Part shown: piece after piece, positions 1-6,119 of the stretch | Layout of the letters: every line of letters starts with the position of its first letter | Position numbering within the stretch: the first letter of the stretch is position 1 | Assembly: GCA_022704925.1 (NCBI GenBank) | Contig: JAKJFK010000076.1 | Span: 1 to 7,930, forward strand | DNA: 7,930 nt | Direction of reading: 5' to 3' | Source: a candidate division TA06 bacterium | GTDB lineage: Bacteria > Ratteibacteria > UBA8468 > MWAK01 | Made by a program: the position numbers and the translations under genes | The notes under the pieces: generated by a model | Databases searched by the model: none | The model's input: only the letters and a program-made list of their open reading frames with translations | Told to the model about the DNA's origin: nothing

Positions 1-2409
1 GGTCCTGACCTGCGAATTGCGGACCCGCCAGAAGAAGGAGACGCCCTCCCGGGTAAGCTGCGCCACCAGCAGGCCGGCCCCCCCGTAATCGAGGTTGAGC
101 TCGGCATTGAGGCGGCGCTGGTCGGTCGTGATGACCGGCTTCGGCAGGCCGGGCCGGCCGGCCAGGCCCTCCAGGAGCAGGAGCGGCTGGCCGTTGATTT
201 CCTTGCTGAGGCGCAGGCCGCCCTCCGGGCCGATCTCCAGCCGGTAAGGGGCCACTTCGATTTTCGGGGCGGCCGCCGGCGGGATCTCGGCGCCGGCCAG
301 TTTTTCAAGTTCCTTGAGGGTCGCCTCCAGCCGGGCGTGGGGGATCTCCAGGTAGACCGGCAGTTCCGGGGCGGTCAGGCTGCCGTCGGCCGCCGGCTTG
401 ATGGGTTGGGCGAAGAGGTCGCGCGCTTCGAGGCCGTTGAAGTTCACCCCGGAGAGGCGCCAGGCGGATTCGAGTCCCTCGTTGCCGGTCCGGGCCAGCA
501 CGATCAGGGCCCGGCGGCCGTCGGTGAAGGGGTAGGCGAAGAGGCCGGTGTCGGCGGTGGCCCGGCCGTTGACGGAGAAGGGCTGGTCGAAGGGGCGCAC
601 CGGCCGGCGGCCGTTGACCTGGTGTTTGAACATGGCCATCGCCTGCATGGCCAGGGTGGGCGAGTTGTCGTACTCGATCCCGGTCCGGCCGGCGGTGGGC
701 ATGAAGAGGCACTGGCCGAGCAGGCGCAGGTCGTAGTAGAGGAAGAGCAGGTTGGGCCCGTACTTCAGGTCGTCGGTCCCGTAGGTGCGGGTCAGCCAGT
801 CGTGGAGCATGAACTGGCGGGCGAAGTAGCCGGCCGGCAGGCCCCGGTGGGTGATCCGGTCGACCAGCAGCGAGGTGTTGCGCAGCCGGTCGCGCGGGCC
901 GACGCCGGTCGGACCCATGTAGCGTGGCTTGAAGCCCCGGGCCCGGGCGCCGTTGAGGATCTCGGCCTGGTAGAAGGGCCGGTCGAAGGAGTCGGTGCAG
1001 ATCCATTCGATTTTGGCCGGGTCGTAGGTCTCGAAGAGTTGCAGCCACCAGGCCGGGTAGGCACCGTGGTAAGCCACCAGGACCTCGGCCTTGACCTCGG
1101 CGGCGGTCTGCCTGGCGGTGGCGTATGATTTTAGGTAGAAGTCCTCGAACTCGGCCGGGCGGCCGACCGAGTGGAGGCCGTCCACCAGCTGGAGCCAGCG
1201 GAAACTCTGGCCGTAACGCCTGATGAATTCGGCCAGGTAGCGGTTGAAGGCCGCGGTGTATCCCTCGAGGTCGCTCACCTTGCCGTTGGTCACGAACTTC
1301 TTCGAGACCCAGGGCGAGAAATGCTTGAAGCCCCAGAGGGTGGCCATCAGCTCGAAGCCCTGGTCGGCCGCCTTCTTCACCTCGGCGTCGCGCCAGACGA
1401 AGCGGTTTTCCTCGGGCTGGACCAGGGACCAGCGGCTGAGGCCGCCGCCGGCGCTGACGGTGTTGATGACCTTCATGCCCAGCCGCTTCATCAGGTTCAG
1501 GGTGAAGTCGGCATGCTCCGGCTCCAGGTTGGCGTCGGCCCCCCAGCGGGGAACCGCTTCCCGGTCGATCCTGGGCAGGATGGCCAGCAGGGCGTCGCCC
1601 AGGACCGGGCTGCCCTCGACCGAGCAGGCCAGCCGGTAGCCGTTGTAGGGCAGGTCGTCCAGTTTCAGGCGGCGCCGGGTGACCGAGGCGGTCGGGAACT
1701 CCTCCTCGAGGCGGCCGGAGCGCACCAGGTCGTCCCGGAAATCATAAAGGGCCCAGTCGACCCGGGCCCGTTTTTTGGGGCCGCGGTTGCTGACCAGCAG
1801 TTCCACCACCCGCTCCTCGCCGTCCACGTAGGTATTGGTTTCCTCCGGGTTGTAGAAGCCGGCGGCGAGGTCGGCGACGGGCCGGGGCCGGGTTTCGGGC
1901 AGGGCGGCGCCCGGGGTCAAACTGACCAGGTCGACCAGGAGGTCGGCGCTGCCGGCCACCTCGACGTGGAAGTAATGACCGACCGGCGCCGAGATGGTCA
2001 GCGGGAAACCGAACCGCTGCCAGTCGGTCCCGGCCGGGACCGGGAAAACCTTGCGGTACTCGTTGCGCTTCTCGTTGTTGTAGTAATTGAAGTTGGTCAG
2101 GGTGAGGGTGAGGCTGGCCGGCTGGTCGGCCGGACGCTTCGGGTCGCGGCGGACCCAGGCGCAGAGGGCGTAGTCGCCTTCCTCGAGCCGGTAAACCCGG
2201 GTGGCGATGGTGCGGCGGAGGCGGATGGCCCCGTCGGACCACATGTCGCGGAAGTTCGGCCCCTGGTTGTTGTAGACGGCGCCCCAGAAGTTGTTGCCGT
2301 AGCCGAGGTCGAAGTCGCCGTCCCAGAGCAGGTTGCGCGCGTCATCGGCCCGGGCCGGGCCGGCGGTCAGGAGAAAGGAGAGGAGAAGGAGGCCGAGGAT
2401 TCTTTTCAT
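1..2409 (-). CDS. Exported multidomain glycoside-hydrolase-like protein, C-terminus beyond window
   Basis: An uninterrupted frame of 803 codons runs from an ATG to the left window edge, so the C-terminus is missing. Residues 1-21 are a clear Sec signal peptide (MKR, a Leu-rich core, then PARA|DD). Residues about 26-165 begin NLLWDGDFDLGYGNNFWG, a pattern typical of galactose-binding-like carbohydrate-binding beta-sandwiches. A second Ig-like beta domain spans about 175-280. From Trp289 to about residue 590 the pattern is that of a clan GH-A TIM barrel: RWGADANLEPEHADF, then a Phe-Val-Trp-Arg-Asp step, then LMATLWGF. A further beta domain (about 615-690, with DLFAQP at 664-669) follows, then a Pro/Ala linker near 708 and the start of another beta-rich domain. 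Where GH-A enzymes carry Asn-Glu at the end of strand 4, this protein reads RWLQLVDGLH (404-413), so the acid/base Glu is not apparent. The start is chosen for the signal peptide; its SD is weak (ACGGGG). Family and substrate are not identifiable by eye; it may be a non-canonical or inactive glycosidase. Confidence 0.8.
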   Translation of the reverse strand, partial: MKRILGLLLLSFLLTAGPARADDARNLLWDGDFDLGYGNNFWGAVYNNQGPNFRDMWSDGAIRLRRTIATRVYRLEEGDYALCAWVRRDPKRPADQPASLTLTLTNFNYYNNEKRNEYRKVFPVPAGTDWQRFGFPLTISAPVGHYFHVEVAGSADLLVDLVSLTPGAALPETRPRPVADLAAGFYNPEETNTYVDGEERVVELLVSNRGPKKRARVDWALYDFRDDLVRSGRLEEEFPTASVTRRRLKLDDLPYNGYRLACSVEGSPVLGDALLAILPRIDREAVPRWGADANLEPEHADFTLNLMKRLGMKVINTVSAGGGLSRWSLVQPEENRFVWRDAEVKKAADQGFELMATLWGFKHFSPWVSKKFVTNGKVSDLEGYTAAFNRYLAEFIRRYGQSFRWLQLVDGLHSVGRPAEFEDFYLKSYATARQTAAEVKAEVLVAYHGAYPAWWLQLFETYDPAKIEWICTDSFDRPFYQAEILNGARARGFKPRYMGPTGVGPRDRLRNTSLLVDRITHRGLPAGYFARQFMLHDWLTRTYGTDDLKYGPNLLFLYYDLRLLGQCLFMPTAGRTGIEYDNSPTLAMQAMAMFKHQVNGRRPVRPFDQPFSVNGRATADTGLFAYPFTDGRRALIVLARTGNEGLESAWRLSGVNFNGLEARDLFAQPIKPAADGSLTAPELPVYLEIPHARLEATLKELEKLAGAEIPPAAAPKIEVAPYRLEIGPEGGLRLSKEINGQPLLLLEGLAGRPGLPKPVITTDQRRLNAELNLDYGGAGLLVAQLTREGVSFFWRVRNSQVRT

Positions 2410-2440
2410 GAAACGCCCCGTCGGAAGCGGCGGCCGGCGG

Positions 2441-2455
2441 CCGGAAAGTTTCCGG
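2441..2455. promoter_or_regulatory. 15-base palindrome in hydrolase gene leader (possible operator or RNA hairpin)
   Basis: CCGGAAA and TTTCCGG flank a single central base, giving perfect seven-base arms centred at 2448. The site lies between the predicted transcription start (about 2504) and the ATG at 2409. It could be a repressor operator (a roadblock position downstream of the start) or a short leader hairpin (six pairs, three-base loop). CCGG-containing palindromes are frequent in DNA this G+C-rich, so function is only suggested; the AT-bearing half-sites make it stand out from the background. Confidence 0.3.
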
Positions 2456-2510
2456 ACGCCTGGAAGCCGGATGGTTGACCGATGGCCCGGGTTGGTCCGG
2501 AACCGGGGAA

Positions 2511-2539
2511 ATTATACAACACCACTTCAGTCCGGACAA
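2511..2539 (-). promoter_or_regulatory. Sigma70-type promoter for the exported hydrolase-like gene
   Basis: On the minus strand a perfect TATAAT (2516-2511) lies exactly 17 bases downstream of TTGTCC (2539-2534, four of six consensus positions). The predicted start is near 2504, leaving a leader of about 95 bases before the ATG. It is one of the few AT-rich patches in the window. A perfect inverted repeat of CCCGCG (2540-2555) abuts the -35 box on its upstream side and could be a regulator site. Its presence implies that the hydrolase gene is not wholly dependent on read-through from the serpin. Confidence 0.6.
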
Positions 2540-2591
2540 CCCGCGGCCGCGCGGGGGCGGCCCGGGATCAGTAAGTCTTGATTACAGGATA

Positions 2592-2716
2592 ATACCGGTT
2601 TGAATGCGGGCCGAGAGCGCGGCGCCCAGGAGAAGGCCAGGAAGCGTACTGAAGGTACGCTGACGCCGCCGCCGACGCCGGCAACAAAGCTATTCGGCCC
2701 GAAGGCGAATCGGTAT
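2592..2716. repeat. 125-base imperfect inverted repeat abutting the serpin stop codon
   Basis: Three nested arm pairs share one centre near 2653-2654. Outer: ATACCG at 2592-2597 and CGGTAT at 2711-2716. Middle: CGGGCCGA at 2607-2614 and TCGGCCCG at 2694-2701. Inner: AGCGTAC at 2643-2649 and GTACGCT at 2655-2661 around a five-base loop. Exactly nine bases separate outer and middle arms on both sides. The right half can also form a local minus-strand hairpin (2710-2692) with a CC-TTCG-GG tip, a tetraloop common in stable RNA stems. The last base of the outer arm is the final base of the serpin TGA. No T-run follows, so it is not a classical terminator. The architecture resembles REP/BIME- or MITE-like dispersed palindromic elements, but only one copy is in the window. 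Confidence 0.55.
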
Positions 2717-3912
2717 CAGGCGGGGTTGGCGAGGCGGCCCAGGAAGAGGAGGGCGCCGGTGGCGCGCTCCCGGATGAGGAAGATGAAGGGGTGGTCGGCC
2801 CGGAAGACGGGCACGGCCCGGGGCGGCCTGATGGAGGTGACCCGCATCACCACGCCGGTGGCCGCGGCCGCCTCGGTGCCCGCCTCGTTGACCTCGACGA
2901 AGGACTTGTGAACCACCTCGGAGATGCAGAGGTCGGGACGGCCGGTGATGCCGGAGAAGTCGGCCCGGTCGGAGAAGGCCGGCCCCAGGCCCATCCCGGC
3001 CAGCACGCCGGCGAGGGCGAACTCGCCGGTCAGCCGGAAGCGGGGCAGCGCGGCCTTGACCTCGCGGTTCCGCATCTGGCCGAGCCAGCCGGAGAGATTT
3101 TCGGCGTTAAGACGCTTTTCAAGGTTTTTAAGCCCGTCGGCCTCCCGCGGCAGCAGGATGACCATCGAGAGGCGCTCCCCGGCGTAAGGGATCTCCAGGC
3201 CCTGGAGTTCCGGCGTTTCGAAGTAGCCGAATTCGCCCTGGCGGTTCATCAGCCGGGCCTTGACCGGCGGGCCGGCCTCCGGCTGGAAGGGGGCTTCGAG
3301 GGTGTTCTTCTCCAGGAACTTCTCGGCCCAGGTTCCCTTGAAGTAGATGGCGTTGGTCAGGACCAGCCGGGTCTGGCTGTTGATGACGCCGGGCGGAATC
3401 AGGTCCTTGATGCGGTCGCGGGTCTGCCGTTCCACCCAGGCGTTGATGCTTTTGCGGGCCGGTTCCGGCGCCTTCCGGAAGTCCAGTTCCTCCAGGCCGG
3501 CCCGGTAGGAGTTCCGGGCCAGGTTGAGGTACTCGGGAAGGAAGCCCAGGCCGCGCTGGGCCCAGAGGGCGTTGGCGGCGTTCAGTTCGTTCAACTTCTC
3601 GGAGCCGAGCCGCTCCAGCAGTTCCCGGTAGGCGGCGTGGAGGCGTTCCGGCGGCAGGTCGAAGTGGAGGGTACTGGCCATCGCCCGGCTGGTCTCGCCC
3701 CGGGCGCCGGCCCAGGCCATGGCCAGGGCGGTTGATAAGCTGTTGGGGGAGAAGAAGAGGTTGTCCCGGGCCGGTTCGGCCAGTTTCTGGTAGAGTTCGC
3801 AGGCGAAACGGGTGTTGCCGCGGTTCAGGATTTCCAGGTCGGTTTCGGCGGCCGCGTTCGCGGCCAAGGCCAGGCCGGCGCCGGCCAGGGCCAGGAGGGT
3901 TGCCAGTTTCAT
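2716..3912 (-). CDS. Exported serpin-family serine protease inhibitor
   Basis: The 398-residue protein is a full-length serpin (families are usually 350-400 residues). Residues 1-22 form a Sec signal peptide with Ala-X-Ala cleavage options (ANA, AAA), and no lipobox is seen, so it is predicted periplasmic or secreted. Serpin landmarks in order are FSPNSLSTALAMAWAGARGE (54-73), NAANALWAQRG (111-121), NAIYFKGTW (187-195), SEVVHKSFVEVNEAGTEAAA (331-350) and the C-terminal signature FRADHPFIFLI (370-380), ending LFLGRLANPA. The hinge has Glu343 (P17), Gly345 (P15), Thr346 (P14), four Ala at P12-P9 and Thr352 (P8), the pattern of inhibitory serpins that insert their loop. By the usual 17-residue spacing P1-P1' is Thr359-Ser360; Arg357 and Arg362 are nearby alternatives. 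The start is set by the signal peptide and an AGGAGG five bases upstream. It sits upstream of an exported hydrolase-like gene; the target protease is unknown. Confidence 0.95.
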   Translation of the reverse strand: MKLATLLALAGAGLALAANAAAETDLEILNRGNTRFACELYQKLAEPARDNLFFSPNSLSTALAMAWAGARGETSRAMASTLHFDLPPERLHAAYRELLERLGSEKLNELNAANALWAQRGLGFLPEYLNLARNSYRAGLEELDFRKAPEPARKSINAWVERQTRDRIKDLIPPGVINSQTRLVLTNAIYFKGTWAEKFLEKNTLEAPFQPEAGPPVKARLMNRQGEFGYFETPELQGLEIPYAGERLSMVILLPREADGLKNLEKRLNAENLSGWLGQMRNREVKAALPRFRLTGEFALAGVLAGMGLGPAFSDRADFSGITGRPDLCISEVVHKSFVEVNEAGTEAAAATGVVMRVTSIRPPRAVPVFRADHPFIFLIRERATGALLFLGRLANPA

Positions 3913-3917
3913 CTCGG

Positions 3918-3923
3918 CCTCCT
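3918..3923 (-). promoter_or_regulatory. Strong ribosome binding site of the serpin gene
   Basis: A perfect AGGAGG on the minus strand lies five bases before the ATG at 3912, which fixes this start. It contrasts with the weak or absent SD of the hydrolase gene and the kinase gene. Confidence 0.8.
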
Positions 3924-4003
3924 CGGGTAAGGGTTCGCGATTCGCTCCGGGCGGGAGCGTCCGGGGAATTGGACACCGCCGGCCCGCAAAAGTTCCGGCC
4001 CGG

Positions 4004-4034
4004 TTGCCAGGAATCGGTCCATTGATAATATAAT
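4004..4034 (+). promoter_or_regulatory. Candidate rightward promoter for the kinase-amidohydrolase operon
   Basis: A perfect TATAAT (4029-4034) is preceded by TTGCCA (4004-4009, five of six consensus positions) with a 19-base spacer, slightly longer than ideal. Initiation six or seven bases downstream would fall at about 4040-4042, only two to four bases before the kinase ATG at 4044. That fits the lack of any SD before that ATG and suggests a leaderless or nearly leaderless mRNA. The AT block is shared with the leftward serpin promoter. Confidence 0.5.
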
Positions 4035-4058
4035 ATCCTGAGCATGGTGGCGAATCAA
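4030..4058 (-). promoter_or_regulatory. Candidate leftward promoter for the serpin gene
   Basis: On the minus strand TTGATT (4058-4053) and TATTAT (4035-4030) are separated by 17 bases. The -35 lies inside the first codons of the divergent kinase gene and the -10 overlaps the TATAAT of the rightward promoter, so the two should compete for polymerase. Initiation near 4023 gives a leader of about 110 bases, which includes a six-pair hairpin (CGCTCC at 3943-3948, GGAGCG at 3954-3959) before the SD. Confidence 0.45.
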
Positions 4059-5336
4059 ACGGCGATCCTGGCGCTGGACCTGGGGACGACGCTGGTCAAG
4101 GGCGGCCTGGTTTCCGGCGGCCGGGTGCTGGCGCGGGGCCATTTCCCCTTCCCGGTCCGCTACGACGGGCTGAAGCGGGAGGCCGACCCGGAGGAGTTCC
4201 GGCGCGGCCTGGCCGGCCTGCTGGCCGGACTGGGCCGCCAGGCGCGGAAGCGGCGCCTCGAAGTGCTGGCCGTCGGCGTCGCCTCGCAGGCCCAGACCTT
4301 CACCGCCCTGGACCGCCGGGGGCGGCCCCTGATTCCCTTCATCGTCTGGAACGACCGGCGGGCCGGGGCGGCGGCGGAACTGCTCCGGGCGCGGTTCCCG
4401 GATTTTTCCGCCGGCGGCCACCAGCCGGCCGATTCTCTTTCCTTCGCGGCCAAGCTGCTCCACCTCAGGCGGGAACGGCCGGAGGTCTTCAGCCGGGCGC
4501 GCCGTTTTCTGCTGCTCAACGAGTGGAGCCTCTGGCAGTTGACCGGCTTCGCCTTCGGGGACAGCACCAACTTCGGCATGGGCGGCCTCTACGACCTCCG
4601 GGCCGGCGGCCTCCTGGAGGAGCGGCTCGGGTTTATCGGGGTGGCCCCGGAGCAGCTGGCCCGGATCCGGACCGCCGGCGCCTTCGGCCGGCCGCTCCGG
4701 CCGGACTGGGCCGGCGCCGCCGGGCTGCCGCCGGGGATACCGGTCTTCTCCTGCGCCAACGACCAGGCCGCGGCGGCGGCCGGGGCCGGGGTTACCGAAT
4801 CGCTGGGCCTGGTCAGCCTGGGCACGGCCCTGGTCTTCTACCTGCGGCGGCCGGAACCGGCCCGGGCGCTGACCCCGGCGCAGATGACCGGGATCTTTCC
4901 GCTCGGCGGCTATTTTCTGCTCAGCGTGGAGCCGAGTTTCGGCGACCTGCTCGACTGGGGCAAGCGGACTTTCTGGCCGGACCGGGGCTGGCCGGAGTTC
5001 TGGCGCCGGGCGCCGCGCCGCCCGGCGGTGCGGGCGGTTTTTGCTGATAACCAGGTCGGGTTTTCCGGGCTCGGGCTGGAGACCGGCCGGGCCGACCTGC
5101 TGGCGGCGCTGGTGGAACTGGGCCGGGAGCGGTTCCGAGTCCACCTGGCCGAACTCTTTCCGGCCGGGACGGCGGGCCGGGAGTTCCTGGCCGGCGGCGG
5201 CTGGGCGGCGTCGAAGCCCCTGCTGGACCGGCTGGCGGTGGACACCGGGATCCGCTGGCGGCCAGCGCCGGCGGAGTGCGCCCTGCTGGGGGTGGCGCGG
5301 ATCATCGAGGCGAATTATTTCCAAAAAAAGGCTTAA
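4044..5336 (+). CDS. FGGY-family carbohydrate kinase, short form
   Basis: The 430-residue cytoplasmic protein is predicted to transfer the ATP gamma-phosphate to a sugar or sugar alcohol. FGGY landmarks in order are phosphate-1 ALDLGTTLVKGG (10-21, Asp12), a xylulokinase-like segment VGVASQAQTFTALD (77-90) followed by PFIVWNDRRA (98-107), the catalytic-base region CANDQAAAAAGAG (237-249, Asp240), phosphate-2 SLGTA (258-262) and the adenosine motif FLAGGGWAASKP (381-392), then CALLGVARI near the end. FGGY kinases are commonly about 480-520 residues; here the stretch between roughly 305 and 345 is condensed and the usual Gly-Glu-Arg-Thr-Pro loop of xylulokinases is absent. An in-frame TAA at 4026-4028 limits the N-terminus, so ATG 4044 (or GTG 4047) is the start, with no SD. 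It is the first gene of an operon with the amidohydrolase 15 bases downstream. Overall layout is closest to xylulokinase-like members, but the substrate is unassigned. Confidence 0.9.
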   Translation: MVANQTAILALDLGTTLVKGGLVSGGRVLARGHFPFPVRYDGLKREADPEEFRRGLAGLLAGLGRQARKRRLEVLAVGVASQAQTFTALDRRGRPLIPFIVWNDRRAGAAAELLRARFPDFSAGGHQPADSLSFAAKLLHLRRERPEVFSRARRFLLLNEWSLWQLTGFAFGDSTNFGMGGLYDLRAGGLLEERLGFIGVAPEQLARIRTAGAFGRPLRPDWAGAAGLPPGIPVFSCANDQAAAAAGAGVTESLGLVSLGTALVFYLRRPEPARALTPAQMTGIFPLGGYFLLSVEPSFGDLLDWGKRTFWPDRGWPEFWRRAPRRPAVRAVFADNQVGFSGLGLETGRADLLAALVELGRERFRVHLAELFPAGTAGREFLAGGGWAASKPLLDRLAVDTGIRWRPAPAECALLGVARIIEANYFQKKA

Positions 5337-5340
5337 ACCG

Positions 5341-5346
5341 AGGAGG
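5341..5346 (+). promoter_or_regulatory. Strong ribosome binding site of the creatininase-family gene
   Basis: AGGAGG lies five bases before the ATG at 5352 and within the 15-base gap after the kinase stop. It fixes the start and supports efficient translation of the second cistron, in contrast to the SD-less kinase start. Confidence 0.85.
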
Positions 5347-5351
5347 TCGGG

Positions 5352-6119
5352 ATGAAGATAAATTTCGGCGACAACAATTACGAGGAGTTGCAGGCGGCCA
5401 TCGAGAAGGAGGCGATGGTGCTGGTGCCGGTGGGGCAGGTCGAGGAGCACGGGCCGCACCTGGCGGTGAAGACCGACGCCCTGATCGCCGAGCGGCTCTG
5501 CGCCGCGGCGGCCCGGGAACTGGCCCCGGAGTTCCCGGTCCTGGTGACCCCGACGGTCTGGAGCGGCTATTCCACCCGCGAGGTGCTGCGCTGGCCCGGC
5601 TGCCTGACGCTGCGGCTGACCACCCTGATCGAGATGATGTACGACATCAGCGCCGGCCTGGTGCGGATGGGCTTCAAGAAGGCGGCGCTGGTCAACTGCC
5701 ACGGCAATCACCCGGGCGCGCTGGAGGTGGTGGTGCGCCGGATCGCCGACGATTTCGGGGTTTACCTGGCCCTGACCAACCCGATGCTCCTGGCCCGGCC
5801 GGAGATCATGGCGATCCTGGAGAAGGGGGCGGCGGGGAGCTGCCACGCCGGCGAATTCGAGACCTCGGTGATGCTTTACCTCGACCCGGACTCGGTCCGG
5901 ATGGAGAAGGCCAGCGACGTCGACATCCTGCGGATCAAGGAGGGATTGTCCGGCCCGGGGGCCTTCGTTTCAACCTGGGGAGTGCAGAAGAGCCTGACCG
6001 GCGTCTTCGGGGCGCCCCGGACCGCCACCGCCGCCAAGGGCGAGGCCCTCTTCCGGGCGCTGGTCGAGGGGCAGAAGAAGTTCCTGCGCAGTTACGCCCG
6101 CCTGGAACCGGCGGCCTGA
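5352..6119 (+). CDS. Creatininase-family metal-dependent amidohydrolase
   Basis: The 255-residue protein has the usual family length and all the main motifs. PVGQVEEHGPHLAVKTD (26-42) aligns with the creatininase metal-binding stretch, where Glu31, His33 and Asp42 keep the Glu-X-His-(8)-Asp spacing. NCHGNHPG (115-122) replaces the common NGHGGN block, retaining His117. SCHAGEFETSVML (163-175) is the HAGE-x-ETS block found in many non-creatininase members. No signal peptide is present, so it acts in the cytoplasm. The family hydrolyses C-N bonds in cyclic or linear amides and includes creatinine amidohydrolase, the FAPy nucleotide deformylase ArfB and the mycofactocin peptidase MftE. The Glu of creatininase's own NGHYEN block is not conserved here, so true creatininase activity is doubtful. 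It is co-transcribed with a sugar kinase, so a sugar-linked amide substrate is one possible inference. The TGA stop sits in the loop of the downstream hairpin. Confidence 0.92.
   Translation: MKINFGDNNYEELQAAIEKEAMVLVPVGQVEEHGPHLAVKTDALIAERLCAAAARELAPEFPVLVTPTVWSGYSTREVLRWPGCLTLRLTTLIEMMYDISAGLVRMGFKKAALVNCHGNHPGALEVVVRRIADDFGVYLALTNPMLLARPEIMAILEKGAAGSCHAGEFETSVMLYLDPDSVRMEKASDVDILRIKEGLSGPGAFVSTWGVQKSLTGVFGAPRTATAAKGEALFRALVEGQKKFLRSYARLEPAA

Larger units (their letters stand above)
2410..2715. other. 306-base intergenic region between serpin and hydrolase genes
   Basis: This gap between two leftward genes holds no convincing gene on either strand. From right to left it contains the 125-base inverted repeat, a G+C-rich perfect inverted repeat (CCCGCG, 4-base loop GCCG, CGCGGG at 2540-2555), a sigma70-like promoter firing left, and a leader of about 95 bases with a 15-base palindrome. 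Short open frames here have no SD and no protein-like composition. Confidence 0.7.

Noticed and set aside
1171-2478. Long open frame on the plus strand (435 codons) opposite the exported hydrolase-like gene
   Set aside because: It is antisense to a gene with signal peptide and coherent domain order. Its composition (Gly, Val, Glu, Ala, Gln runs without motifs) is typical of a reverse-frame shadow in G+C-rich DNA.
2600-2911. 103-codon plus-strand open frame spanning the inverted repeat and the serpin 3' end
   Set aside because: It has no SD, is Arg/Lys/Pro-rich, and most of it is antisense to the serpin reactive-loop region.
3909-5846. 645-codon minus-strand open frame across the kinase and amidohydrolase genes
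   Set aside because: It is Arg/Pro/Gln-rich with no family motifs, and is fully opposed by two genes carrying catalytic motifs and, for the second, a perfect SD.
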